Under the pieces are notes generated by a model. That model did no database searches. It was not told the origin of the DNA and worked only from the letters and a program-made list of their open reading frames with translations. Position numbers and translations under genes: made by a program. A stretch of DNA of 64,000 nucleotides from Archegozetes longisetosus (lineage: Eukaryota; Arthropoda; Arachnida; Sarcoptiformes; Trhypochthoniidae): positions 9,121,129 through 9,185,128 of the forward strand of contig JAEMBT020000007.1 in the NCBI GenBank assembly GCA_018873245.2, read 5' to 3'. Below, in pieces: positions 13,721 through 24,237 of this stretch (position 1 is the stretch's first letter; each line of letters opens with the position of its first letter).

Positions 13721-13777
13721 ACCAAAGTCTAATAGCTATGATATTGAGCGCTAGCAAAGTCTAATAGCTATGATACC
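13721..13777. repeat. 32-bp tandem duplication
   Basis: The core CAAAGTCTAATAGCTATGAT occurs twice at a 32-bp interval. Confidence 0.88.
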
Positions 13778-13955
13778 TAACTCTACTTCACTGTATATGA
13801 TTTGGAGAATTGAACCACATATATAGTGAAAATTGCAAACATCAACATTAAACTTTTATCATATTCTCTCAATCGTAAGTATGCGGCGCATTGAATTTAA
13901 ATTAAACACTGCATTCATTAGTTTGATAGTGGAGTTATCGAAAGGAAAGCTATAG

Positions 13956-14084
13956 TTGAGTGGGGGTCGAATTGAAGTTTTCTTCCCACCTCATGCCACA
14001 CGCGTTGTAAAGCGTCAAAGCCATGTTAAAGATGCTGCTATCGAAAGATATGAATTTTATGAAATGTCAGAAATGCAGTTCTGG
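13956..14084 (+). other. Possible isolated exon (unrecognised)
   Basis: A 129-nt stretch between a CTATAG acceptor-like site and a strong donor-like CTGG|GTGAGT is open in one frame for exactly 43 codons (phase 0 to 0). It is richer in G+C than its surroundings. The translation, containing RIEVFFPPHATRVVKR and KDAAIERYEFYE, matches no family I know. The acceptor lacks a pyrimidine tract and no partner exon is evident. Chance is the default explanation. Confidence 0.2.
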
Positions 14085-14450
14085 GTGAGTATCAAACGAC
14101 TTATAGCTTATAGATCGAGAGCTAGTGTAGGTATGATATGATGTGAAACAGAGAATATCAATGCATATGGTATGTAAAGATTATAAGTTACACATCAACT
14201 TACCATACCAGCTAAAACATAGCACACCCTCTTTTACTGCTATACCTAATAATAACTGATATACAATAACTAAAAATACCAAATATACAATGCCTAACTC
14301 TACACCATACTCTGAGAACATTACGCACTCCCGTAAAAAATAAGTTTACGACCAAGAAGAGACAAAAGAATGATGTCATGTTACTTTTAGGTTGTGAGAT
14401 GTTCTACACGAAATCCTCGATGTTGGCTATCATGTCTGACAACGGATTAA

Positions 14451-14540
14451 AGAGAGAGAGAGAGAGAGACTCAAATCAGACACAACTAGAAAGATAGAGA
14501 GAGAGAAAGTGAGAAACGACTGGAGAGAGAGAGAGAGACA
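14451..14540. repeat. Interrupted (GA)n tract
   Basis: Three GA blocks separated by short unique sequence, within a purine-rich area that continues to about 15000. Confidence 0.9.
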
Positions 14541-14930
14541 AATACGCATATGCCGCACAATATTATACATTTTAGTGTTGCATAAGTAACATAAGGCTAT
14601 CATAGTATTTGAATAAAGAGCTGAATGAGGTGATGGGTGAAAATGAGATGATGGCGTGGATATTACATTACTTGACTCAGACTCAGATTGGCTTTTCCTA
14701 AAGCTTTTTGGTGTATATGTTTGCGAATTTTCGCGATGAATAACATTATTCTAGGATTTAGGACAAGCCTAACCAAAGCGTTGTGCCAAAAGCTGACTTA
14801 ATTAATTTAAGCGGATTAGAGACGACTTACGGATGTGAGAGGGAAGAGAATTCAGATTGAAATTGAAAACAGAATCAGAAACATGTATGAGAGAGAATCA
14901 AAGTAAAAGTGAAACAAAGAGAGGGATAAG

Positions 14931-14996
14931 AGAGCCAACAGAGAGCCATCAGAGAGCGATCAGAGAGCCAACAGAGAGATGAGAGAGCGTGGAGAG
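14931..14996. repeat. 11-bp purine-rich minisatellite
   Basis: AGAGCCAACAG, AGAGCCATCAG, AGAGCGATCAG, AGAGCCAACAG, then shorter variants. Confidence 0.88.
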
Positions 14997-15041
14997 AGCA
15001 ATGACGGGACAAACGATTGTCTCATATCACTGAAGTGACAC

Positions 15042-15308
15042 ATGCATCATATGAGATTTGCGCCTGTATGCATCTCCAAATGGACGAGAAATGACATTGT
15101 GTTGCTAAGAGTTACTGCAAGTGTTAATGCATTATCACTAACAAACCTTATGGTGACACGAGTCAGCACCACAGCAGCTGTAGCTCTAGCTCTCGGCGAG
15201 CTCTCGCTCTGTGTACTCTCTCCGTTCTCTCCGAGCCCTAACTCTGTGTACTCTCTCCGTTCTCTCCGAGCCCTAACTCTGTGTACTCTCTCCTCGCGAG
15301 TCTTCTGA
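15042..15308 (+). other. Possible small ORF, 88 codons, in a G+C-richer patch
   Basis: A true ATG opens a frame that runs into the 35-bp tandem repeat at 15207. The N-terminal half (MHHMRFAPVCISKWTRND) is not recognised and the C-terminal part is only translated repeat. Length is within chance expectation. Confidence 0.1.
15207..15294. repeat. 35-bp minisatellite, 2.5 copies
   Basis: Identical units beginning CTCTGTGTACTCTCTCC at 15207, 15242 and 15277. Perfect identity means a recent duplication. Confidence 0.95.
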
Positions 15309-15321
15309 TTGACTCTTTAGT

Positions 15322-15458
15322 TTTGAGGCTGTTTTTTGCAATAGTGTATGAGATTGACTGACATGTTGGTACACATTGGGAGAGTTGGGAGAGGGAAGAG
15401 GAACACGTGTGGTCAACCATATAGAGAAAAACAATTGAACCGAAAAAACAGCCTCAAA
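15322..15458. repeat. Exact 16-bp inverted repeat with a 105-bp loop
   Basis: TTTGAGGCTGTTTTTT at 15322-15337 faces its exact complement AAAAAACAGCCTCAAA at 15443-15458. There is no clear target duplication. It could be a small fold-back element or chance helped by the A/T run; the central GAGGCTG/CAGCCTC makes chance less likely. Confidence 0.5.
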
Positions 15459-16599
15459 GTGGCTTTCCATACGATTCAACACCAAACTGAACACCAAATT
15501 CAATATGAAAACCATTTGATTTTATATAGAATAACATTTTAAAAGTATTGGTTCGAAGATTTTTGGTAAATAAGATGAAAAGAATGTTTGATCCGTTTTG
15601 CGTTTTGATTTCGAGTGACATTTCAAGTTTTGTATGAGTTGTAGTGTTGGCGATATTTGTTGTAAATAACGCAAAATAACCAAAAAAGAGTCTGAAACGC
15701 CAGTTTTGTAGGCATAAGACCGAAATTGGTTGTGACTCTAATATTCATCGTCTGAAGTGAACCATTCATGCGATTTAAAAAGTTTATCGCGTGGATCCCA
15801 TGCAGAAGGGATTGAGACCTTTTGGCAACTGTTATATTTGTATTATAATGTGATCTGATATGATTTGATATAAATGTCAAAAATTCTGATAGAATTGGTG
15901 ATCATTGCAGATGAAGATTGCATAGACCTTAACAGAGTTAGAAGGGCTCAAAACGTTATTATTACTCATAAGATGTTATGCTATGACTGCTTTGTTAATC
16001 TAATGCTTGGCGCAAACCAAATATCATACGCTATCATCCAATGGCATTCCGCAAATCAAGTCATATATATTCTCCATAAATAAAGTCAAGGGATAGGTTC
16101 TTAGAGATAAGATTTGATTATAAATAAAATCAGACAAAGCTGTGGAAAAATGCAGATTTTAATGATATGGTTCGGAATGAAATAGTAAAATAGTATAAGT
16201 TATACAAACGGTTGTAACAATAATACACCTCTAAAGGTGATTGCGAACAATATAGTCGACATTGTTGCCTATATAGTAAAGTTTTACACATTCAATACAC
16301 GAGTTTCACCAGTTTCTCTTCATCTTTCCTATCTTTGCAATCAGCTATGATATAAGCTTTTATACTAAAGTATAAGCTTTAGTTCACCAGTATCTGAGCC
16401 ATAGTTTGCGACTTTTGTTTGCATCAGTGCTTCTTTTCACAAAGTGATCCGGACGTGAAAGCAAGCTGTAAAGGGCTGTTACACCATCGATGCTTTTACT
16501 CGTGCTTTATTTCAGTATATACCAGAGTCAACTATTCATTCTCGACACTGCTTCACGAAAGGTGTCAACAATGAACAGTCTATAATTAAAACTGTGCTT

Positions 16600-16603
<4 letters not shown>

Positions 16604-16640
<37 letters not shown>
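16604..16640. repeat. (CT)n microsatellite
   Basis: About eighteen CT units. Confidence 0.97.
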
Positions 16641-16642
<2 letters not shown>

Positions 16643-16935
16643 CGATTCAGCAATTTTCTTGTGCGAACTCAGTGTTCATAATAAGATGGATGTTCACAAT
16701 ATTACAACTAAATTAAAAGCTAATACTAACGAATAAGAGCTTAGGAATGATGGTGAATTTGAATTTCTATTCATATTCTTATGTGAATATAATAAATTGA
16801 ATAATAAGTTGGATTTAATCAATGTATTAAACAGAAGTTTTTGATAATAATGCGAAGAAATGCATTTGAGAGCAATCATCGAAGCAAATAAGTTAACATT
16901 TTAAAGATTAGAGACATTCTCCTTTGTTTGCAATC

Positions 16936-16992
16936 AAACAGATTCTTATGAGTTAAACAGATTCTCATGAGTTAAACAGATTCTTATGAGTT
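16936..16992. repeat. 19-bp minisatellite, 3 copies
   Basis: AAACAGATTCTYATGAGTT three times, one base variable. Confidence 0.95.
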
Positions 16993-17212
16993 CAAATCAA
17001 ATAGGAAAATGTCGGAAAAGGTTTCTCTTCTAAATTGATGCAATAAGCAATTCATTGGAGCATAAGAGCTGTTCAAATGAAGTAAAACTAGTATTGAAGA
17101 AAAAATTGCAAACCTTATAATATAAATTTGATCGCAAGCTTTACACCGATGCAAAACTAATGTGTTAGGAGTCATATATGAGTTGATGACATGCACAAGA
17201 AATAAACATTTA

Positions 17213-17349
17213 CAGTGAAACCTCTGCACTTAACATGCACTCAAGTGAGCTATAAAAAGCAATATAAAACTCCTATAGAAAAACACGACTTAACTATTTA
17301 ACTATTTAAGACAAGTTAACAAGACACTCAAACTAGAGAGGTTTTACTG
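17213..17349. mobile_element. Short inverted-repeat element (MITE) with CAGTGAAACCTCT ends
   Basis: The left end CAGTGAAACCTCTGCAC and the right end in reverse complement CAGTAAAACCTCTCTAGT agree in 12 of the first 13 bases. TA flanks both sides (17211-17212, 17350-17351). The CAGTRAAACCTCT terminus is the form commonly seen on pogo/Tigger-type elements. It is 137 bp and non-coding. A third copy of the end (GAGAGGTTCAACTG, followed by TA) lies just outside at 17366-17379. Confidence 0.75.
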
Positions 17350-17358
17350 TATATACGT

Positions 17359-17379
17359 CAGAATAGAGAGGTTCAACTG
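17359..17379. mobile_element. Extra MITE terminus directly outside the element at 17213
   Basis: AATAGAGAGGTTCAACTG followed by TA (17380-17381) reads in reverse complement as a CAGTTGAACCTCTCTATT end, the same type as the neighbouring element. It may mark a nested insertion, a longer original element ending at 17379, or a duplicated end. The matching second left end is not visible. Confidence 0.5.
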
Positions 17380-17753
17380 TAAAAGGTATTTTAAAGAAGT
17401 ATGAATATGAAGTTAATATCAGTGACAGTAAATATGCTTTGCGCTCAACTAAACACAAAGTTATTACTGCTTATCTTAAAGCTAAGGGAAGATATGTTAA
17501 AAAACATATGGTTTTTTGTGCGTTTGAAAATTTGATGAACTAAAAAATCATTATGACTGGCTGTCGTACAAAAAACAGAGCAAAATATTTCTCAATCCCG
17601 TCAACAGTCCCAGCTAGACTTAAGGGCAATTTTAAAATCACTTTTTCTCTCTCTCTCTTTAATTTCAGATAAACTTTCTGCAAATAATGGTTTCGTATAT
17701 TATTACTCTCACTTTATTACATTTTCAGAAAAATAAGGTGTACATAAAGTCAG

Positions 17754-17818
17754 GTCAGCGCCATAGAGTCGTATCTCTAATGAGATCTGAATTAAAGATA
17801 CCGCTCTATAGCACTGAC
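17754..17818. repeat. 65-bp near-perfect palindrome (hairpin candidate)
   Basis: The arm beginning GTCAGCGCCATAGAG folds back on the arm ending CTCTATAGCACTGAC. About 26 of 32 arm positions pair, with a loop near GAGATC. Several mismatches become G-U pairs if the - strand is transcribed. A small inverted-repeat transposon without visible target duplication is as likely as an RNA hairpin. The right terminal 15 bases recur exactly at 35310-35324. Confidence 0.6.
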
Positions 17819-19710
17819 CAAACGCTATGGTTGACTATTACGTAAGTCTACAAAAGGACATCAAAATAAGAAAGGGAAAGACCATTAAGATTGTGAAAAA
17901 GGCATTTGCACAGTAATAATATAGCTGAAAAAAGACAATTTTAAATCTTAAAACAAGAAAAATGAAAGAGATAGCTATGTGTAGGGCAGCGGTGAGTTTC
18001 ATAAGTATTATATAAATTTCTAATGGTTCAATGTAATGTGAAACATTTGTCCCAAGTGTCTATATAAAAATAAAAATACTGTCCAAATAGTCTTTAATGA
18101 TAACATTCTCTTATCCTCGGCGTGTACTTTATATAAAAAGACGTAATGACAACTCGAAATTTGATTCTACAATAGTGTTTGGGTTATTTTTCTTCCAAAA
18201 ATTGGATAAAAGTATTTGAGAAGTAGGTAAAAATATAGTCTATACATCTGTTGAATAAGATATAGCATATACATGTCGGTGATAAGATTTAGTGTATACA
18301 TCTCTCAAATAATATCTAAGGCAGATTATGACTCCCAGACTGATGTTTATGAAAAATGAATAGTAAAGATTTTATGAAGAGTTAATTAAATATTCGGCGA
18401 TAGAGCATAGATTAGTAGACATTACTCGGGAGTTGGGGTACAGCAGTTATATTTCCTACAGGAATAATGAACTGGTAAATGGGCTAATTTAATTTTCTCA
18501 ACTCTCAATCCTATGCCAGCTTCAATCCACTCAATCTAATGATCTTTCACTTAACTTTTCACATGCTAACATAAGTCGATTTACTGCCCGCCTTTCCCGA
18601 GAATGCTCTCAAATGTCGGATTTAGAAAATCAAATCTAAAAAACACTACTGATTGTGAACAGTGGTACTAGTGTTTTGAGATAATTGAATAGTAGTAATG
18701 AATATAAGGTTGGAAACCAATTATAACCAAATGATTGAATCATCACTATTTTGTCGGCTTCATTTGTGCTGCATAACAGATTGATTTTGAGAGTGGCACC
18801 TAATCGTTTTATTTTAACATATTTTATATGCTTTACTGATAAGTATCATTCAATGCGTTCGTGTTAATGCGCTTCGATAGTCATCAAGAACTGCAAAAAA
18901 AACTTTATTAATAATTATATTGATTGAATAATATTAATAATTATATTAATTTGAATAATATTAATGATGAAAAGTGTAACGACTGAAAAGGAGTTATTAT
19001 TATAAGTTAAAACTAATTACAATCAATTGTTGCCGGCATTAGTATTAGGTTAAGTAGAATTTATAAGCAGTGAATGAGACCAAAGTTGAGTATTAGACTG
19101 ACGGTGAATGAAAAGTAGTATTGAGTTTATAGTAAATCAAAAGTATTATTTGCAGTGCAATAAATATTATTGAATAGATTTGAAATAGCCAGTAGGCATA
19201 GTCATAGGCAAATCCATTAACATTGGCGCTGATTTCCATTATTCGACGCAATGATGGGGATAACTGTTATTCCCTAACTGTCATTGTTATGTATGGCGAG
19301 CAACTGCCAGAAATCTCGAAGTCTCCAACTCGTAACCTCGCTTAGTGCTAGTGAGTGTGCTTAAGCTAATCATTTCGGAATTAGAGAAACTCATTCAAAC
19401 ATATGATAAAATTAAAGCTAAACATAATTTAATCCAATAATAGCTGTATAAGTCTTTGAATTTGAAGCTATTCCAATTTGATAGAAATTGAATCAAAAAC
19501 TTTGATCTAAAAGAAAATCTAATAATAATGCACTGGTAGGCAAAAAGACAACAAAACTAGAGTTGGCTGTTTAAGTAGATTTAGTGGAGAAAATCTAGCT
19601 GCTATACATCAACATTTGGAGTTGTTTGCTGAAAAACCGAGCAATCGAAAATTCAAGCAGAAGAGGTTATGTTGTATGGAAGAGCTTCGTTTCTAAGAGT
19701 GTTCAGCTAG

Positions 19711-19738
19711 TTTAGGTTAGGTTAGATTAGGTTAAATT
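19711..19738. repeat. TTAGG-like interstitial repeat
   Basis: TTTAGGTTAGGTTAGATTAG and GTTAAA follow each other: two perfect TTAGG units and decayed ones. TTAGG is the usual arthropod telomere unit. The tract is too short to be a telomere remnant for certain. Confidence 0.55.
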
Positions 19739-20090
19739 GAGATTTTTGTTTTGGAAGTTTCGCGCACTAACTCAAATGTGTGTTTGGCCTCTTCCCCCTT
19801 CATCACTTCTCTTATCAATTCCTTTTACAGGAAACTGAAAGGTACAGAAAGTACAATACCCTATTGGTGTGGATATGCGTTCCTTTTCCTATTATTTCGA
19901 TTGAATTTTCATTGAATAAAAAGTAGAGAATGAGAGTGAGAGGGTATGTACTGTATGTGTAGCGCGTAATCATAATGAAATCGATGGCGCAATGTGTGAT
20001 ATGTGCTTACATTTAAAGTCAATATAGTAGGAGAGAGACTGAGGATGATTGGAATAGGCTTTATAATATTGATTGACTATTTGGAATGCA

Positions 20091-20172
20091 AATGGTAGGT
20101 CTCTGCGTACTTATAACTCAACTTAGACCTAAATGGTAGGCCTCTGCGTACTTATAACTCAACTTAGACCTA
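20091..20172. repeat. 41-bp tandem duplication
   Basis: Two units beginning AATGGTAGGYCTCTGCGTAC, a single T/C difference. Recent. Confidence 0.95.
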
Positions 20173-22131
20173 ACAGCTTTACATGCATTACCATTCAATT
20201 GAATGTTTGTGAGCAATAAAGTGTAAACACATATAACCGAATATATTCCAATCACTTTAAGTTACTCTTTATATGCATTAAAGTGGCAATCGGCTAATTA
20301 TTTTTACGATCTTGTTTCACAGTTAGATAACCTTAACTGAGAAAGAATCCACTAGTAGTAAACCTAAACTGTTTTTAACTTTATTACTTTCAATCCTATT
20401 GCTAAGGGATTCGTATGCATGACAATAGTATTTGATAGGAAAATGCAATATACTCTTTAATGCCTGTTTATGGCATAAGATTTATACGTCAGACTTTCGG
20501 GAATGCATCTATGACTCGCAAAATAGACTCGCAAAATAGCACATAAAATAGAGATCCCCAAAAGCATGCGATACTTTACGCTGCATTTGAGGGACCTTTC
20601 AATCAAAGTAATATTTAATGCAATAGAAAACTGTGGTACAGATTGTGAGTATCTTAACCGATTTGTCTTACTTATGAACGCTTCTAAACTAATGTTTAAG
20701 ATTAGTCAATGCTAGTTCCATCAGCCATTTATAAGTATGAATGTCACGCTATAATATGCGCAATAACACTCCATCTCTAACTATTTACTAAGGATTTTGT
20801 CTAACAATACGTCAAGTCTTTGCTATAAAGCCCTTTCTCTAATTCTAATAACATTACAGATACCACTTTATAACACTTATACGACTAATATTCAATACCA
20901 TCTAATAGTGTTCCACTCAACAGTTCTCTAACTATCAATTAGTGTTACTAATCCTATTAAATATATTGTTAGCTTACTTAAACTTTATGTGGATTAATGC
21001 GTAAATTGCCAAATATTAAATAATTTCATCTGATCATTCATTATTCCTCAAGTAGAAGGTATCTAATAATTTATGTTTTTTTTGCCTAACAATAATTTAA
21101 TTGAGACGTTTGTTATAACAAAACAATTTTATTGAACATTGTTTTGAATTACGAAATTGTTTTATGAGTAAATCACGTGTTCATTTTGATGGGTATCAGA
21201 ACAGTATAAAAATCTAGCATGATTAGAAACACTCGGATTTGGTGAATCCCTATGGGAACGAAGAGAATTAAGTATAATTTGGGTAAAACTGAGAGAGAAG
21301 ACAATGTAAAATGTCTGTTGGAGGCAAAGAATTAGCAAAGAAAATGTAGCTGTAAAGTAGTCTCGACTAACATAACAAGATATACACTAGAATTTAGTGA
21401 ATAACATGCATATTGGTTTGATATCCAATTTATCTCATTAATCACAAATGATTAACTGCAGTCAACTAAAGAACTTTTCATTATCTGAGCCAACATTGTT
21501 GTCTCACTAATTTGGCAGCCAATAAGCAGACCGAACCTCTTGAGATAGAAGCTTAACTCAATGAAAGTGGTCTTAAAGCCCTTATGCGCTCGCTCTACAA
21601 AATAAGATCACAATCCAATGGTTGGTTGTCTTCATAGGTAGAAACAGAATAGAAACAACAAGAGAGATATGTCCCAATTGAGACTTCAAAGACATAAGAA
21701 AAGAGTGAATTATATTTGACAAGTTGTTTAGTGGTGTAATGCAAGTATAGGATGTGCCAAATGTTCGACTATGCCATTACTTTAGATCACCATCCAGTTG
21801 ATCCCGAGTTCCTTTAGGTCGTTTTCTATCATATCAAAGGGACTACACAGGGAAATGGCGATAATTAATCGTAGTGGACAATGGATAAAGTGGACAGAAT
21901 GCCATCAACTCAATACACAAATCAATGCTTTACTCAATGTTACGATGAATAGTCAGTTGAATCACTGGAATCACTGGAAATAGCAGTGCATTTGTTTTGC
22001 CAGACTGAGGAAATTGCTTACAAAGAGACCACTCAGACAGAGATCCAAAACATAGCTAAACCAAGTTTTATCTAATATTGGTTGCCGTTCAGTATTTAAG
22101 ATATATATTGAGCTATCTATTTGGCTCACTT

Positions 22132-22292
22132 GTAAGCAATATAGCGATAGAGTATTGTAAGTATTATAGCGATAGAGTATTGTAAGTATTATAGACATAG
22201 AGTATTGTAAGCAATATAGCGATTGAGTACTGCAAGCAATATAGTGATAGACAGAGTGTAGTAAGCAGTGTAGTAATAGGCACAGAGTAATA
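22132..22292. repeat. 25-bp minisatellite, about 6 copies
   Basis: Four regular 25-bp units of the form GTAAGYAWTATAGCGATAGA plus GTATT, followed by two longer, decayed units. On the - strand it stays open in one frame and so fakes a 124-codon reading frame. Confidence 0.9.
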
Positions 22293-24187
22293 TAAATAGT
22301 CTTCTTCTTCACTATTATCATTAAGACAACAAATGAACATTCCACTCAGTTGCCATTACAGACGCATTTCTATTTTTGCAGTCATTAGTTTAATTGATTT
22401 GATTGCACTTATTCGACAAAACGTATAATAATTTGGCTTTACTTTCAGTTATGTCACTGTCGATTGTAATAAGTGCTAAACTATATGATAACAGTTGCAA
22501 ATCAATTGATGGACACATTACTGGTACACTCATTAATAGTACTTTAATTTATTTGTCAACCAACTAAACATGAATCACAAATACCAATAACCATAAAGTC
22601 AAGTACTTCAACATTTGAACTCACTATTTTAAGCTTGATTCACTTACTTTTCTCATTTTCTATCGCTTTTCTTTCAGGCTTTTGCGAGTGATTTATCTTT
22701 AAGTTTGAGCTCTCAATGTTTTGTCCTTCGTTTATATTATAGTGAAAATAAATAAAATGAATTGCATAAATTGCAACATTCTATCGTTTTCTCTCATAGC
22801 TACTCGCGTTTAGATAATTTCAAATTTGAAGTATCTTCAGCATTATTTTCATCTATGAGCACACTGTGAAACTGTGAAATTGTAAGAGAAAAACATGGAT
22901 CGATTTTAGATACTTTTCAATTTAATTTTAGTTATCAGTAAAATAGAGTTTTTATTGACAATTCAAATGGAATTGTACTGAACATGTCAGATAACACACG
23001 CACAAGAAAAGGTTTGGATCTAAGTAGTGGAGATAATGCTATATGTTTTGTGTCAAACAATATCCATAAGACTTCTGTTTTCTATTTTCTATTTTCTGTT
23101 GTTATTAAATATTTGAAGAAAATGGTTTTCAAAGATAAGCGATAAGATGAAGAGTGACAATTTGAGAATTAATATTAACTTAATTGAACCGTTAGTGTTA
23201 AGCACTAGAAAGCTTATAACCATTGTTGAGCAATACTGATGGCGCGATTATTCATGTTCAATAATGGAGATCCGGCTTTTAATAATTGATTATCACAATT
23301 AGAGAAATTTGATGGCATCAATTCAGTAGGAAAAGAGACTATTTATTTTCGTTATCGCACAAATCAATTTTCTGCTACTCACCAACAATAATCTCAGCGT
23401 ATATTCTGTTAGACTACAACTTTGGATAACGTACTAAACTTATTTAGTCGTCACTCTAATTTACCATAACTAACGATTGCTACTCAATCCATTTTTGTTT
23501 TTTCAAATTGCTTCCGATTGTAGTCATCATTTATTTAAAACGTTTAATAATCTATACAATTGTTAACCATTCTCTCAACTTAATTGGTGGTAAGTCGAGC
23601 AAAATTAGACAGGATTTAGATTCATAAATGAAAGGTAGGAGTTGTTGGCAACACCTGATTGGTGTGCACCGAAGTGACGCTCAATTTGGACGGAATTGAA
23701 TTATGAGTTTTTTGCTTTGTAACATCAAATGTTTCATCATGATTGGCATCTGGTTCGCTATTGCAATACTTTTCAGTGTTAACATTCTGTAAATTATGTT
23801 TGAAAATAGAAATCAACTGTTTTGAAAATTTCATGTCTTTCCAGAGTTAACCAAAACTAAAAAACATCAGTAATGATAAGAAGAGTTTAATCAAATACAA
23901 ATCATATCAGTTTGAATATAGGGGTATGAGTTTGGAGTGAGAATTTGAAAAAGTCATTCAACTCTTTGAATTAGTTTAGCAGAAGGACGGAAACCTCGAC
24001 AGGTTGGGCGGTCGTCAAAAGTATTTAGCAAAACAGATATCAATGCACGTAATGATGTATTACATGCTAAGAGAATATTTATGTGAATTTCTGTGACCGG
24101 ATATAGTAAACATTTCAGACTAAAAACATTTCTAACTGCAAATCGTTAACTAGCGAATAGTGACAGCTGTATAGAAAGTTTAATAAC

Positions 24188-24237
24188 AATGTATAGGTTT
24201 AGGCCTAGAATGTATGGGTTTAGGCCTAGAATGTATG
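24188..24237. repeat. 21-bp tandem repeat, 2.4 copies
   Basis: AATGTATRGGTTTAGGCCTA plus G twice, then AATGTATG. Contains the AGGCCT palindrome. Confidence 0.92.

Noticed and set aside
21971-22345. 124-codon frame on the - strand
   Set aside because: It is carried by the 25-bp minisatellite, whose units lack stops in this frame.
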